This document shows, piece by piece, positions 11,346 through 22,929 of a stretch of 64,000 nucleotides of DNA. Numbering within the stretch: position 1 is the first letter of the stretch; every line of letters begins with the position of its first letter. Both the position numbers and the translations under genes were made by a program. The notes under the pieces were generated by a model, which worked only from the letters and a program-made list of their open reading frames with translations, was not told the origin of the DNA and searched no databases. Source of the stretch: Gnetum montanum (taxonomy: Eukaryota > Streptophyta > Gnetopsida > Gnetales > Gnetaceae); contig MNCI01022611.1 of the NCBI GenBank assembly GCA_015680685.1, forward strand, positions 719,377 through 783,376. Direction: 5' to 3'.

Positions 11346-12684
11346 ACGTCCCCAACATGCATCTACATTAGTACACATCAAGCGAGCCTGCATAGTGCCG
11401 ACATGCAGTGGGACGTTGCAGCTCCAGAATGTAGTTCATGATGTAATGAAAACATGATCTAGAACATATGCAATGCTGCTACTTTTAGCATCTTGCTAAT
11501 CCTCTGAAGATTTCGTATGACATCTGACTAACCCTTTGGATGTACCGTCGCCACGACCCATCGCCTTGATGGTAGCTCCTTGGTCAATGCTTGCTGCTGG
11601 AGTTCCACCAGTATTGTGGCCCAGCCATAATATTGTTACCCTCCAGCCCCCTGCCAACACCTGAGCTCAAATGACATTCAATTATGAAGTAGCCAATCCC
11701 ACAGCTGAACTAAGAATGCATGCCTTCGAAAGGGATTTATGAACGTCTGCATCCACAGCAACTCCTAGCATCCTCAGTGCCAACCTCTCAACACTGATGC
11801 TACCAAAGCTATTGTTGGCCTTCCTACTTTGGACATTGCACAGCAATAGAGATGTCCAAAGCTTCAACAATGTCTACAACAAGCAGGGGATTTGGCTTCA
11901 TTTTGCATCATCGTTATTTCTCCTAGTTCTCTTTTTGTTGTGTTTGTAGGATGTGTACCAGGGAGATGACGCTCAAAGGTGCGCTTCGCCATGGGAGTAG
12001 GACCCTACATCATTCTAAGATGTTCATCTTGATTAGCTTAGCTACTTTGAAGTGCACATCTTGTTCTTCTCCTTTATCTCCCTTGTCTCACTCCTTACAC
12101 TTACGATCCACTCTCCCCTCTCTTTCCCAAGCCTTTCCTAATGTCTTTCAAGCCTTCCCATTTGCCCAACCACAAAGTCCACAACACGCGTAAAACAGCT
12201 TGCTACATGGTAAGCATCTATAGGTAGGTTAAGGCTCCACGTGGATGTAACACAACTCATCCTAGGAAGGAAACACATGTCCTGCAAAAAGGTTGTTTGT
12301 AGAAGGAAAAAGAATTAGAGAGCAAGGCTCATGCACAAAAAAAAAAGTGTGCCCCAAACAAATGGCACATAAGCTGTTTCGCATACCTTCTCTCCCTAAT
12401 CATTCCAACAAGAGGTTGAAGGTTAGCAAAAGGAAAGATGACCATGTAGACAACTCCCTCATGAGCACTCCAACGAGGGACCTTGCCAAGTCTCATCTTT
12501 ACCCTTTTCCTAAGCCTCCTCCCTCCCCACTTAACCCTTCCCTTCTCCTATGTAACCAATGTAACACTCTCAAAGTGCAACTAAGCGACATCTTGGTGAT
12601 CACCAAAGAGAAATGTTGGCATTTTTTTCTGTGGTGTTTCATATTTTTTGTTGGCATCTCTCGGGTCTGTCCTCTAGACGTTGA
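11346..12684 (+). other. Long 3' UTR of element 1, no recognisable gene
   Basis: Unique, non-repetitive sequence between the tandem repeats and the polypurine tract. Short open frames (11951-12193, 12293-12691 plus; 11682-11870 minus) are low-complexity (Ser/Pro/Leu-rich, CT-rich DNA) and show no domain I recognise. Confidence 0.5.
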
Positions 12685-12698
12685 CAAATAGGGGCCAA
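12685..12698 (+). other. Polypurine tract of element 1
   Basis: ACAAATAGGGGCCAA lies immediately before the TGAAACACC start of the LTR. Element 2 has the matching AAAGAGGGGCCAA at 42254-42266 (minus) before its own TGAAACACC. This tract primes plus-strand synthesis. Confidence 0.7.
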
Positions 12699-12964
12699 TG
12701 AAACACCCTAAAATTTCAAGGCATTCTTGCTTCACCGGGTCCTTGCAATTTAGGCAGCGTCATGGCAGTTCATTAGGAGATGGATGCTCCGAAGTTCAGA
12801 CTATCTAGTTTAGTAAATTTTCTACTCTTGATGTCAACAGGCTCAATGGAGCCTCCAGCCTGCCCACTTGAGTAGTTCATTCAGCCAACAACCTACTCAA
12901 AAGTAATGTGTGAAGTTGTCAGCAGTGCTCAGAATGCGCAAAATAATTCAACAACTTTTCTAAG

Positions 12965-13585
12965 TCAAGAAGTTTGCTATGCTACGCTACACTATGTAGC
13001 ATAGTAGGCTTCAGAAAATGGTCACAGAACGAAGTGCTATGCCATGCTACACTATGCAGCATAGCACAGCGTAGCAAAAGCCAAAGTCAGTTCCCTCGCC
13101 CAACTCCAAGTCCTTCGGCAATGGTTCCTTCCATTGGAAAGTGGAAAGTTTAGCGAAGAGCAGGCCATGTTGGCTGCTACGCAATGCTATGCTACATAGC
13201 GTAGCATAGTGTAGCAACTTTGTGGGAGTGACAAAAGGCATATCAAAGTGCAAGATCAGTAAGTTTGCATGTTTTGCATTACAAAGAGAAAAAGTTATAA
13301 ATTGTCAACGTTTTTGCAGTTAAGGCCAGCTGGTACACTATGCTACGCTACGTAGCGTAACATAGCATAGAAAATATGCAAAAAATAGTTAGAGCACTTC
13401 AAAGGTTTCAAGCACATGCAACAGGTCCCAACGTGAGTTTTTGCCTCAAACTAGTAGCTACGCTATGCTACGCTGCATAGCGTAGCATAGTGTAGCAAGC
13501 CGCTATGCTACATCGATGCATCTCCTTGGATAGCAAGCTGCTATGCTATGCCACATGCTACGCATAGCTTGGCGGGCAATTATGC
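12965..13585. repeat. Imperfect palindromic 'TAGCATAGCGTAGC' clusters in the LTR
   Basis: Clusters near 12975, 13040, 13175, 13340, 13455 and 13500-13580 mix GCTACGCTA and TAGCGTAGC, so each cluster can fold on itself. They lie upstream of the LTR TATA box, in U3. Confidence 0.75.
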
Positions 13586-13759
13586 TACATCAATGCACTG
13601 CACCTATTTTTACCATTGGCACATATCTCCAAGTTATGATAGTGTAATTACAGCATGGTAGGCTTGTCAATTAGCCCTTCATGTCCATTAGCATAGACAC
13701 ATCAACACGAGCTCAGGACACATGGTGTCCAAACGGCATCTTTCGCTTGGTCTTGGTCC

Positions 13760-13767
13760 TATAAATA
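13760..13767 (+). promoter_or_regulatory. LTR TATA box
   Basis: TATAAATA lies about 1.06 kb into the LTR, a reasonable U3/R position. Element 2's LTRs carry TATAAAAA in the comparable place. Confidence 0.55.
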
Positions 13768-14373
13768 CCTTGATGAGAAATGCTCAAAGGGTTGGCAAAA
13801 AATTAATAATTGGAAATTTTGAGCACCTTTGCATATAATTGGTAAACTTGAGCAGTTAACAAATTCTATTAGTAGCTAGCAAAACAAACCCCTTTGTTCT
13901 CAATTAGCATCTGGTTAACAAGTTGGATTTGTGACATCTGGGCATTATTGGCTTTGAAGTCTACATTCAAGCACATTGTTGGCTTGCTTTGAACATTCTG
14001 GTTACTCTTAGGATCTCTCTGCTTCCCAGTGTTGTGCAACCAATTGTATCCACCTGGCAATGTAAAGTCATAAATTTGAAGTGGTGCATTCTGTAACTTC
14101 TACTTTGTTTTCTCTCTTTATCACTACATTTTACATTGTTATCACCTTTTCGCATTCAACAAATTTCATTTTATGTTATAATCATTTCTTTCGCATTAAA
14201 ATTTTTCAAAAGGTTATATTAACACTGATTAAGTCCTTGTCTGATTGACTAGACTGTTCAAGGTGCCCCATTTCCATTTTATCCAGCACAGCCCTCACAT
14301 GAATCCGAGGTTAAGACTGTCATGACCGACAACCTCTTGGTGTTTTCCAGCCACCGACATTTTCGTCGCTATA

Positions 14374-15450
14374 GGTGGGAGTTAGGATCATCTTCTCCAT
14401 TGTATTTAGTGAATTGGGGAATGGGAATGCATGCCCAAACAGTGGTCTAGGGGACATTAGAACTATTGGGATCATCTTAGTAGAAGTTCATTATCTTAAC
14501 CATTTAAGTAGTAGAGGGTTTAAGCTTTCATGGCTCTTTGATGAGGTCTTGGATTATCTGGAAGGCTTGGTCTAGACCTTGGGGCATCCCCATGAATTGT
14601 TGTATTTGTGTAGATGGTTGTGGAGGAAGTTGGAAGGCTTGTCACCATGCAATGGGTAGTGTTAATAATGGAAGAGACTGGGTGGTTATGATGGCAAGAG
14701 GGTCGAACAATGAGAAGGATGTTTGTATTAGAACTTGAGGGATAATGGAAACAAAGGAAATATGAGAGGCTTTCATAGCCTAAGATCCCATGGAAACGTC
14801 CACTGGGATTGAGAAAGAATGGGATGTGGGAAACATCATGGATGATGGTCATGTGGAATGAGGTTGTGTAGTAAAGGACATTGATGAAAATAGGAAGATA
14901 GGCTATGAGATAGGTTGAGCTTGGTATGTGGTAATTATAGGGATTATTTTGAACATGGTGGGATAGATAGGAGAAGATTGAAAAACTTTTTCCATAGATG
15001 AGATGGGAGATGTAGAGTTAGGAATAGTTGTTTGGGGAACTGATTGTTGGAAAATACTTTCGACAAAGGTGTCCAACTCTTGATCCATCTCAAATTCAAC
15101 TTACTCATCCTAATGTTAATTTGAACTAATCTATTTACTCCACTCATCCACATCCATAAGTTGTATTAGCATGTTAGCATAGAAATTAGTTAAAGGTATT
15201 TTGTCATAAGGTAAGGGAATGCATTCTTTTCCATTTTGATGTATGATTTTAGATTGATGCCTAGTGTTAGACTCAGATCTTGGTATAAGGAGGCCTACCT
15301 ATATCTTGGAATAAAGGAAGTTATAAATTCTTCATTTATAATTGTGAAGTTTGGGTCCTTTCCCCTCTATGTAGGTGATTTCCTATGTTCTATGACCATT
15401 GGGTCTTTTGGGTCATAGATGCAAAATCCTTCATGATTAGGAGCCATGAA
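14374..15450 (-). pseudogene. gag N-terminal region of Tat-related element 5
   Basis: Read on the minus strand, the frame begins near MAPNHEGFC (about 15450), passes a low-complexity linker, and reaches PQFTKYNGEDDPNSH at about 14375. This matches LTKYNGETDPNAH of element 2 gag at about 55100 (minus). The match stops at the LTR of element 1, so element 1 interrupted this gag and the rest lies left of the window. Frameshifts and stops are frequent. Confidence 0.55.
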
Positions 15451-15499
15451 TGTAAGGTTAATGGGTAATACATTGGATTGGTAAAATGTCATCAACAAA

Positions 15500-16035
15500 A
15501 CATTAAACTGAGTAGTAGGCTAGAAGGCTTAGCATATGAGACTACTTAGCATGTGAGAGTCTCAACTTATGATACAATCCGAGCATATGATGTAGGTAAT
15601 GCTAGCGTATGAAGTAGTCTCAACATACGAAAGCTTTAGCATATGAAGCAAATGAAAGCTTCATCATACAAAACTTTAACTACAAAGAATACTAAAGCTT
15701 TAGTGTACAAAGCAAATGAAAAATTTAGCATACACAGCATATGAAAGATTTACCATACACAACATGCAAAATCTTTAGTATACACAACATACTAAAGCTT
15801 TAGTGTACATAGCATACGAAAGTTTTAGCATACATAGCATATAAATGCTTTATTGTACACAACATATGAAATCTTTAGCCTACACAACATACTAAAATCT
15901 TTAGCGTACACAACATACTAAAAGCTTTAGTGTACACAACATGCGAAGGCTTTAGCGTACACAACATATGAAACCTTTTGCATACATGAAATACAAAAGC
16001 TTTAGCATACATAGTAAGTGAAAGTATTAGTGTAC
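15500..16035. repeat. Tandem 'CTTTAGCRTACACAACATA' repeats in the element 5 leader
   Basis: Some twenty degenerate units of about 24-26 bp, each with TTTAGC(A/G)TACA and CATA(C/T)GAA parts. They lie between the element 5 gag start and its primer-binding site, the same place as the GCGTACA cluster of element 2 (56440-56890). Confidence 0.8.
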
Positions 16036-16435
16036 AAAGGTTGTAGTTGCAATGAGAAATTAAATTTTCTGAGTTTTGCTAATGCTAGAAAATTAGAAAG
16101 GGGTTCTAGTGTATGCAATGTAACTACAACTATAAAATACATTTTTTTTTCATTTTAAAAAACGTTTTCTCTAGCATATGGTTGGTAGGGCCATTATGCA
16201 ATCCAAAAACAATAATAAAAAATAATTTTTTCAAAGTTGTAGGTTACAAGGAGAAAGGGCTATGTTGAAAACTACACTATAAATAGTGATGGAAAAAAAT
16301 GTTGTTTAGGGAAAATTTTAGTTGTGGTGTAAAACTAAAACTATTTTTTAATTAAATTATTGAAAACACATGATTGTGAAAAAAGGTAGAAATAGAAAAA
16401 TATTTTAATAGGTTTAGATGAAGAAGTGAGGCAGA
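16036..16435. other. AT-rich leader of element 5
   Basis: Low-complexity AT-rich sequence between the tandem repeats and the primer-binding site. No gene is seen. Confidence 0.4.
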
Positions 16436-16454
16436 GACCCTCCTTTTAGCATTA
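16436..16454 (-). other. Primer-binding site of element 5
   Basis: Minus-strand TAATGCTAAAAGGAGGGTC matches the element 2 site TGGTGCTAGAAGGAGGGC with few changes. It is preceded by CACTACA and a 5-nt spacer, the same spacing as in element 2. The tRNA was not identified. Confidence 0.5.
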
Positions 16455-16459
16455 GGAAT

Positions 16460-17900
16460 TGTAGTGATGAAAATATTCAATGCTAGAGAGCCAAAGATCC
16501 TTGATGTAATAATTTAACACGTATATCCACAAGCCTCAAGAAGGATCCATGATTATCTCAAATAGTCTTTCCAATCAAATGAGGACTTAGAGGGTCTATT
16601 ATTGGGTGATAGAAAAAATGTAAATGATTGTATTAATTTCAAAACATAGCATGGAACATGAGAATACGACTATAGTAAAAAAATGATAAAATAAAGGTAG
16701 AACTACAAATTTGATATTAATACTATGAAATAAAATGTTATAAGCATAGGTTTAGGAGGTACAAGTTATGAGTTTTAGAAAATCCAAAAGATGTAGTAAC
16801 ATATTTAAGCCTTGATACAATCACAAGGTGTTTCTTACAATGTATCTACATAGATATACTCCTTAAATTTTCTTTTTTTCTTCAATGGTCTACACTATGA
16901 AAAAATGATGATGGTTGTAGTGGACTCTTGATTCTCTACACTACTCAAAAGTCTTAGGGTCAATGTAGATGCAAAATGCCAAAAGCCCTTTCAATAAGAT
17001 AAATCGTTATTTAAATAGGTCATTAATGTCCTAATTTGTTGCTAATTGTTTTTACCATGATTTTTGCAAATGTCTGGTAATTTCTATCATATCTAGGACA
17101 CCTCCTTGTTGCATACTAATAATTTAAACTAATTTTATTCTTCGTACACTACCTTTGTATGTTGCCTAGCATACAAAACATCATGCCTAGTGTATAGGAT
17201 TAAAACCCAACTTTTGTTGGCTATCTTTGTAGGTTGTCCATTGTATGAGGTTAAAATATCAAATTTTTGTAGCTTAAAAATGATGATTGTTGATGATTGG
17301 TACATTAATAAATTCTCTTTCCATATCACATAAGCTTAACATATACTCACATGGAGTAACAATGGAAGAATACTTATGAATATCTTTATTAGGAAGATTA
17401 ATTATAAATATCCTTATCATAGCATGTAGATAGAATGAAATAGTACTATGATGGGAAAAGTAGAGATTAAGGAGAATAGATTGAGTTGCATGAGAGAGAC
17501 ATAGAAGAATGGTAGAAAAATAGAAAGAAAGAGATAAAAATAGAGAAAGAGGATGAAAAGAAAGATAGGGAGGAATATAAAAATAATCCAATATAATGTA
17601 GATAAGAGGAGAAGGGGTTAGAGAAAACCTAATGATGAAATGTAAGTTAGTCAACTATGTTAATGGATATGTGTTAACACAAACTTGTTGATACTTATGC
17701 ATCAATAGTATCTTGTATTTTGCCTATATAAATGCATGTATCCACAAGATTCATAACATCATTTGGTTAGTAGTGTAGCCAAAATCTTGTATTTTTCTTT
17801 TGTAATGCTAGCAAAGAGTCCATAAATACCCACATCATACATTTGAATCAATTATAAAATATGTTATTTGAGTGACATTACACTTGAACACAATCCATGA
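16460..17900 (-). repeat. Probable 5' LTR of element 5 (outer end unresolved)
   Basis: The plus-strand TGTAGTGATG at 16460 is the expected inner edge of a minus-strand LTR, 5 nt from the primer-binding site. The outer edge is not visible with confidence. A plus-strand TGACATTACA near 17875-17885 is one candidate. The sequence is AT-rich without coding signal, and small open frames such as 17274-17654 (minus) are compositional. Confidence 0.3.
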
Positions 17901-18364
17901 TCAACAATAAGATCAAGATTGATTCATATTTACTATAGAATTTTAACTTAGAATAGATTTATTTTCAATGTAATTTATTTTATATGTAGTTAGTTAATAT
18001 TTACATTTCTATGCACATTAATCATTGGTGAAATAAACATGACTAGTATTGAGCATACACGCATATTCACTTGGAAATCCTAGTAGTGCTATTATTTAGT
18101 TCACATAGTAACATAATGATTAGTAATATTATTAGTGGATACATGAGCTCGAGATGTGTATGGTAAGCTAGGAATAGATACTCATTGCTCTTATGCTAGC
18201 TTAGGATTTATCTTCTTGATATTACTTAGATTAATTAAATAATTAATTTCCATGTTTTCATATAACTTAATCACAACTACATAACATCAATAATCATATG
18301 CCTCACTTTGAACTAAATAATTGATCTAAGATAAGGTGATTTAGTTTCTCCTTTCTTAGCTGTT
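17901..18364. other. AT-rich stretch, nothing recognised
   Basis: No coding signal, no repeat structure and no LTR border that I can support. Confidence 0.4.
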
Positions 18365-19640
18365 TTAGCTATGGAAGATTTAGAAGCTCTTTTGCTTCAT
18401 CATCAAAGAAGAGATGAGTAAAGAGGCATTGCCCTTACTGTTGGATGTAATAATTTCATTCATTCTTAATTTATATATGACACTTTTATTTTCTTAAAAG
18501 GTTCTAATGATTCTTTAAACATGGTCATTAAAGTTCTAGATAATTTTAAAAAAGCATTTGAACTTCACATACATTTCTCTAAAAATTTGGTGTATACATT
18601 TGATACTGATGAGTGTGTTTTGCATTCATTTTCTAAAAACTTCATTGTCAAATTAGTTAGTTCCTCTAAAAATATTTTTGTTATCTCATTATTTTTGATA
18701 ATATGAAGTTATCTATATTACTGTATTTAACTAATAAGTTTAAGAAAATGTTAGCTAGTTGTAAGAAAAAAACTTTTCTCTAAGGTAGGCACACTTCAAC
18801 TAATTAAATAAATATTAAAAAATACTTATTTTACATTATTTCATGTTATAAAGCATAAAAATCACTTCTTACTAGACTGGAAAAACATAAAATATATTTT
18901 TCTCTGGTTTTATTTTAGAGGAAAAACTTGTCATTCTATTAATTTTTAGACTATGTTCAAGGATATTAGTAAAGGTGGTTGGGGTGTTAGAGTTCTAAAA
19001 ATGTAAACTTGGATTTTCTTAGCAAACTTGTTTTCTAATTATATATTCTAGAGAAGCCTTGAATTAGTATTATGAAGGATAAATATTTATGTGATGGTAT
19101 TTTATTCCATAATATCTCTATAGTCATTCATGCTTCAACCACATGGTGTAGCTTTAAATATGCTTGAACATGATTTTTAAATTTTATTTAAAATTCCAAT
19201 TGTCAGTTCCATTGGGATAATCATGATAGAAATAAAGTGTAAGAGGAATATCATATTTTATTTCACTATCAAAAGGATTCATTAAAAAAATACATGGTGA
19301 CGTGTAGCTATTATTACTAAACATCACACTCTCATGAGCAAGTGGCTTTATGGCAAACTTCTAGTCAAAAATGTTCTCGAACACAAGGGTTTTATTAATA
19401 ATGCTATTTATGAGAGATAAAAAAAGGATAGAGAGACTATTGATCATGATTTGTTTAGCTACCAATTAAATAATAATTTTTGGAATCATTTTCAAAATGT
19501 TACAGCCATTAACATTCACTTGTCTAGCCTTGTTAATGTTCTTAATCAGTGGACATGTATTTGTTTAATCTAGAAAAAGAGAAAAAATAAAGGATTTTTT
19601 ACATCATTACTTTACCACATATGGTTTGATCAAAATAGTG
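18365..19640 (+). pseudogene. Probable non-LTR (LINE) retrotransposon RT relic
   Basis: Decayed plus-strand frames show a segment like the LINE RT thumb (LNMVIKVLDNFKKAFELHIHFSKN, 18520-18590). About 370 bases on comes GGWGVRVLK (about 18975) with DFLSKLVF and SIMKDKYL, resembling the GG-x-G-(V/I)R-x-L and KY-x motifs of plant LINEs. Near 19600 is a HIWFDQN-like stretch. The order and spacing fit, but many stops and frame changes keep this tentative. No catalytic motif is seen. Confidence 0.35.
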
Positions 19641-20290
19641 TCATCTTCTTGGGTAAAAATATTTCTATTTCTACACATTTTCATCTTTCTCTCTCTTTTA
19701 ATTCACCAAAGTTACAAAAGAACTAAACTAATGAGTATTCCATCTGTTTGAAGGCATGTGTTTTGGTTTTTACTTTTTTTGTTTAGTTGTTACCCCTTTG
19801 TTTCAAAAAATTTATTTTGAAAAGAAGTCCCTATGTACGTCACTAAATGATGGATCTTCTCTTTCATATTCAAGATCATCTAGTTCTTTAGATGTATTTG
19901 ACCCATGTACCTTTTTTTTTCTAAATGTTTCTTGACCATTATAAAATTGGGTTTTCCTTCTTAAAAAAACATTGGAATAAACTAAATATAATAGAAATAT
20001 GACTAGTCCAAGTGAAAAGATGATCACTTGTGAGAAATGCTTAATGAACTAGATACCACAGTAGTCCCATCCATGGAATTTGATTAGATTACATGTGAAT
20101 GCTTGTGATTCATATGGTTGGATATAGGATCTATTCTATCGCTCATCATTAGTACTATTACTGGGGATGATGCTAGTGATATAGATTAGTTATAGCATAA
20201 ATGATCTCTATGAAATTGTTAATGATTTATCTTTTAGGAAAAAATTAATAGTTTAAGTAATACCTACATGATTAACTAAAACAATGTTTT
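19641..20290. other. AT-rich stretch, nothing recognised
   Basis: Decayed AT-rich sequence. The open frame at 19812-20027 (minus) has one hydrophobic stretch but no recognisable domain. Confidence 0.35.
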
Positions 20291-21500
20291 ATTCACATAG
20301 GATTGATAGGCCATTACATAATAAGAACATTGGTAAGGGTGGCGATAGGTTTTTTATTGAAAAGAATTAGCTTGAGCCACTATAAGCATGGGTATCATAT
20401 TCTCATTATCATCCTTACTACATTCAAAGACTACATCTAGCTATCATAGACAATCCTAGAGGGGATGAAAGAAGTCCTAGAATAAGAAGGGCCTCAAGGT
20501 GTAGGACCTCCTATAAAACTAGAAGAGATGAACCATAGAAGCATAGTATAAGATACAGAAGCCATGGTGGTTCTTCTAGTTCATCATCATCTTCTTCATC
20601 TTCATTGTCTATTTTTAATGAATATGAACATAGGTATGAAGATAGAGATCAACTAGGAAATTGATATGGAGATATAATTAGAGATCAAAGTCAAGATACA
20701 AGGTATCAAGGAGATCATATATGAGATCATCATAATCAACAAAATAAAGAAATAAATTATAATCGTATGATTTCCATGATGATTAACGTTTTTGTCTAGT
20801 AGAAGCATGATATAGATCAAGAAGATAGTAAGAATGCCCCATAGGAATCAAAGGGAAATCCTCATTAAATGAATCAATATGAATAATATTCTTAAACATT
20901 AGAAAGGCTACAATTCTAATCTACAACATTACTTAAAAGCCTTCCATGATTCTTTCATCTTTAAAAATATTTAAAGTAAGTGATAAATGCCTAAGCTCTT
21001 TCTAAGAATAATAATAGAAGAATCTAAAAATTGATACAGGTCATTAAAACTAGATTTAATCCATTGAAGATTCATAATGCTTGAGCTATTTAATGGGAAG
21101 TACAAAACCTATTCTAGAGTGTTCAATTTAAGAAAGAGAAATCAAGGATGGAAACAAGAGAACCATGAATTCCTTGATGTAGCCATTAGTAGATATTATT
21201 CTCTATTGCATAGATGCTAAGGCCATTGATTTTTAAAAAAAGACACAGTTCATCACATGATATATAGGCTTCATAAGAAAAAAAAAAGAGGAAGAAAAAT
21301 GGGATCTATGCCTAAGAAATATTATTAGAATTTATAGAATATTATATATAAAGGCTAATCAAACATGTGGTAAAAGAAGAAGTAATGTTAAGCAAAGGTA
21401 TAATGTAAAGGAGTATAACTTGGATCCAACACTTTGCAAGAAGGAGATCGATATCTATGGTAAGGAAGTAGAGTTACCTATTGCTGAGGCAAAATCATAT
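20291..21500 (+). pseudogene. Ty3/gypsy gag relic, element 4
   Basis: A serine-rich, charged N-terminal part (around 20560-20640) is followed by a capsid-like segment at 20890-21290: NLQHYLKAFHDSFIF, then SLKLDLIH, ELFNGKYKTYSRVFNLRKRN and HEFLDVAISRYYSLL. It aligns piecewise with the capsid of element 3 (LQHHI-AFYDACVW, SLKLNSIHYW, YQTYARVSALRRQI), so the two belong to one family although on opposite strands. Stops are frequent and no protease or RT could be recognised downstream. Confidence 0.5.
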
Positions 21501-22340
21501 AAAATATTCTCAATATAAAATTCCATTACTAAAACTTTAGCAAAGATAGATAATATGAGGAATTTGATAAATGAAAAATTATAGTTAATTTGAAATTTAT
21601 GGAGGAAAAAATAGATAGGAAAGAATAAGATACCAAGATAAAAATAGAAAAAAGAATAGTAAGAGAATAAGAAAGGATACTTATAGGTAAAATGAAAAAC
21701 CTACAATAGTAAAAGAGGTTATAGAATTAGATTAAGATGAGGGAAATGAATTACATCTATTAATAAGAATATCCAAAGAGTTACTACCCAATCATGTTAG
21801 ATCTAAAAGAGTCTGGGATTTATTCTTTTAACCTAAAGTTTGTGAAAAAGTAAATATCCAAAAAATTTCCTAATTCATAAAGCAATTATGGATAGACCTA
21901 TAACCAATAGTATTATCCATGTAAAAATTATTCTCAACCTTAATATTACTATCAATAATAGTGATAAAAACCAATGGTTATGGAAATTCCATCACAAACT
22001 AGCAATATCCCTATTGCCAATTGGACTCTTATGGATACTATGCTCCTTGACACAGTGGAGTAAGTTCACTTCATAATTAAATCATCTTCAATGTACTAAA
22101 TCTAGATATTATGCAAATAAAAATTTATTTTCTAGAAAAAATTACAAAAAATAGATATATTTAATTAAATTAATCAAAGATTACAATAATCTTCGCACAA
22201 CCCACAAGCATCCAAAAACCTATCACACTCAAAACAATATTGTAGAGCATGAGGCTCTATAATCACACAATGGTTGTTCTCAATGCAAGACACTACCAAG
22301 AGAAATCTCTTCCATAACCTAGGACTGAGATCTTAACTTA
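21501..22340. other. Decayed continuation of element 4, nothing recognised
   Basis: AT-rich sequence between the gag relic and the left LTR of element 3. The 62-codon frame at 21888-22076 shows no family signature. Confidence 0.35.
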
Positions 22341-22647
22341 TGATGAGTGGTGAGGTACCCCTACACTCAACCATATGAATACAAGTGTGTACACACGATC
22401 CAGTCGAACTCTGTGGATGGACTAGTTGTGGCACCTAGGTAGTTATACATTGATCGCAGTTTGTTGTCTTTCTACCTACTCTAGTATTTTCTTTTTCACG
22501 TATGGTTTAGTTTAGAGTGAGGTGTATGATGTTGTTTCTACTACTATGCTACTCCTAAGGACAATCATGAATAACTTAATTAAGCTAATAAGCAATAGGA
22601 AATAAGATCTAAGTTAGCCTAAGTGCGATGAACATCATTCCTAATCA
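22341..22647 (-). repeat. 3' LTR of element 3
   Basis: Plus-strand TGATGAGTGG to CCTAATCA. It matches 29889-30196 over its full length, including GAGGTACCCCTAC and CTATGCTACTCCTAAGGAC. TG..CA ends are visible in both orientations. Confidence 0.65.
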
Positions 22648-22662
22648 TCCCTCATTCCTCCA
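22648..22662 (-). other. Polypurine tract of element 3
   Basis: Minus-strand GGAGGAATGAGGGA lies directly before the TGATTAGG start of the LTR. Confidence 0.5.
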
Positions 22663-22929
22663 TGGGCTTCTTTCCTTTATCCTGTGCTCTAGGCTTCTAA
22701 AATGGATAGTTTTGAAGGAGTGCTTGAAGTTTTTCCTCCTCTATCTAAGGATCATGTGCCATGCATACTGATGTTCCAATGTTTGATGGAGTTGGCACTT
22801 CTCATGGGCATGGTAGTTGTGAGAACATTTGATTGGATTTGACATACCATGCTACAAATAGTCATTATTACTCCTCATACACTCTAGCTTTGTCTCTAAA
22901 TTTTTGATAATCCATAAGCTATCAAGCCA

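Larger units (their letters stand above)
1..14373 (+). mobile_element. Tat-lineage Ty3/gypsy retrotransposon, element 1 (5' end outside window)
   Basis: Going along the plus strand one meets the gag end, aspartic protease, a long non-pol interval with an opposite-strand gene, RT, RNase H, a second archaeal-type RNase H, integrase, 3' UTR, polypurine tract and 3' LTR. The dual RNase H is characteristic of the Tat clade of plant Ty3/gypsy. The element has the same architecture as element 2 (40787-58553), including the opposite-strand gene between protease and RT. Every coding domain has stops or frameshifts, so the copy is dead. Its right end abuts a minus-strand gag of another Tat element, which places it as a nested insertion. 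The 5' LTR and gag capsid are not in the window, so the target duplication cannot be checked. Confidence 0.85.
12699..14373 (+). repeat. 3' LTR of Tat element 1
   Basis: Starts TGAAACACCC, the same start as element 2's LTRs read on the minus strand. It contains a TATA box and many GCATA/GCGTA microrepeats, and ends near ACCGACATTTTC...CTATA, which lines up with the ACCGACGAATTC...TACA end in element 2. After about 14374 the sequence becomes a minus-strand Tat gag. About 1.67 kb. The exact right end is uncertain by roughly 15 bases because the expected CA terminus is mutated. Confidence 0.7.

Noticed and set aside
12293-12691. 132-codon plus-strand frame as a possible host or element gene
   Set aside because: No domain, low complexity, and it runs into the polypurine tract region. 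Kept only as UTR.
15500-16035. CRISPR-like array of ~25-bp repeats
   Set aside because: Units are adjacent and degenerate without unique spacers, and the context is a plant retrotransposon leader.
17715-17735. Plus-strand TATATAAA as the promoter of a plus-strand LTR feeding element 4
   Set aside because: No matching LTR pair, primer site or polypurine tract could be found, and TATA-like strings are common in this AT-rich block.
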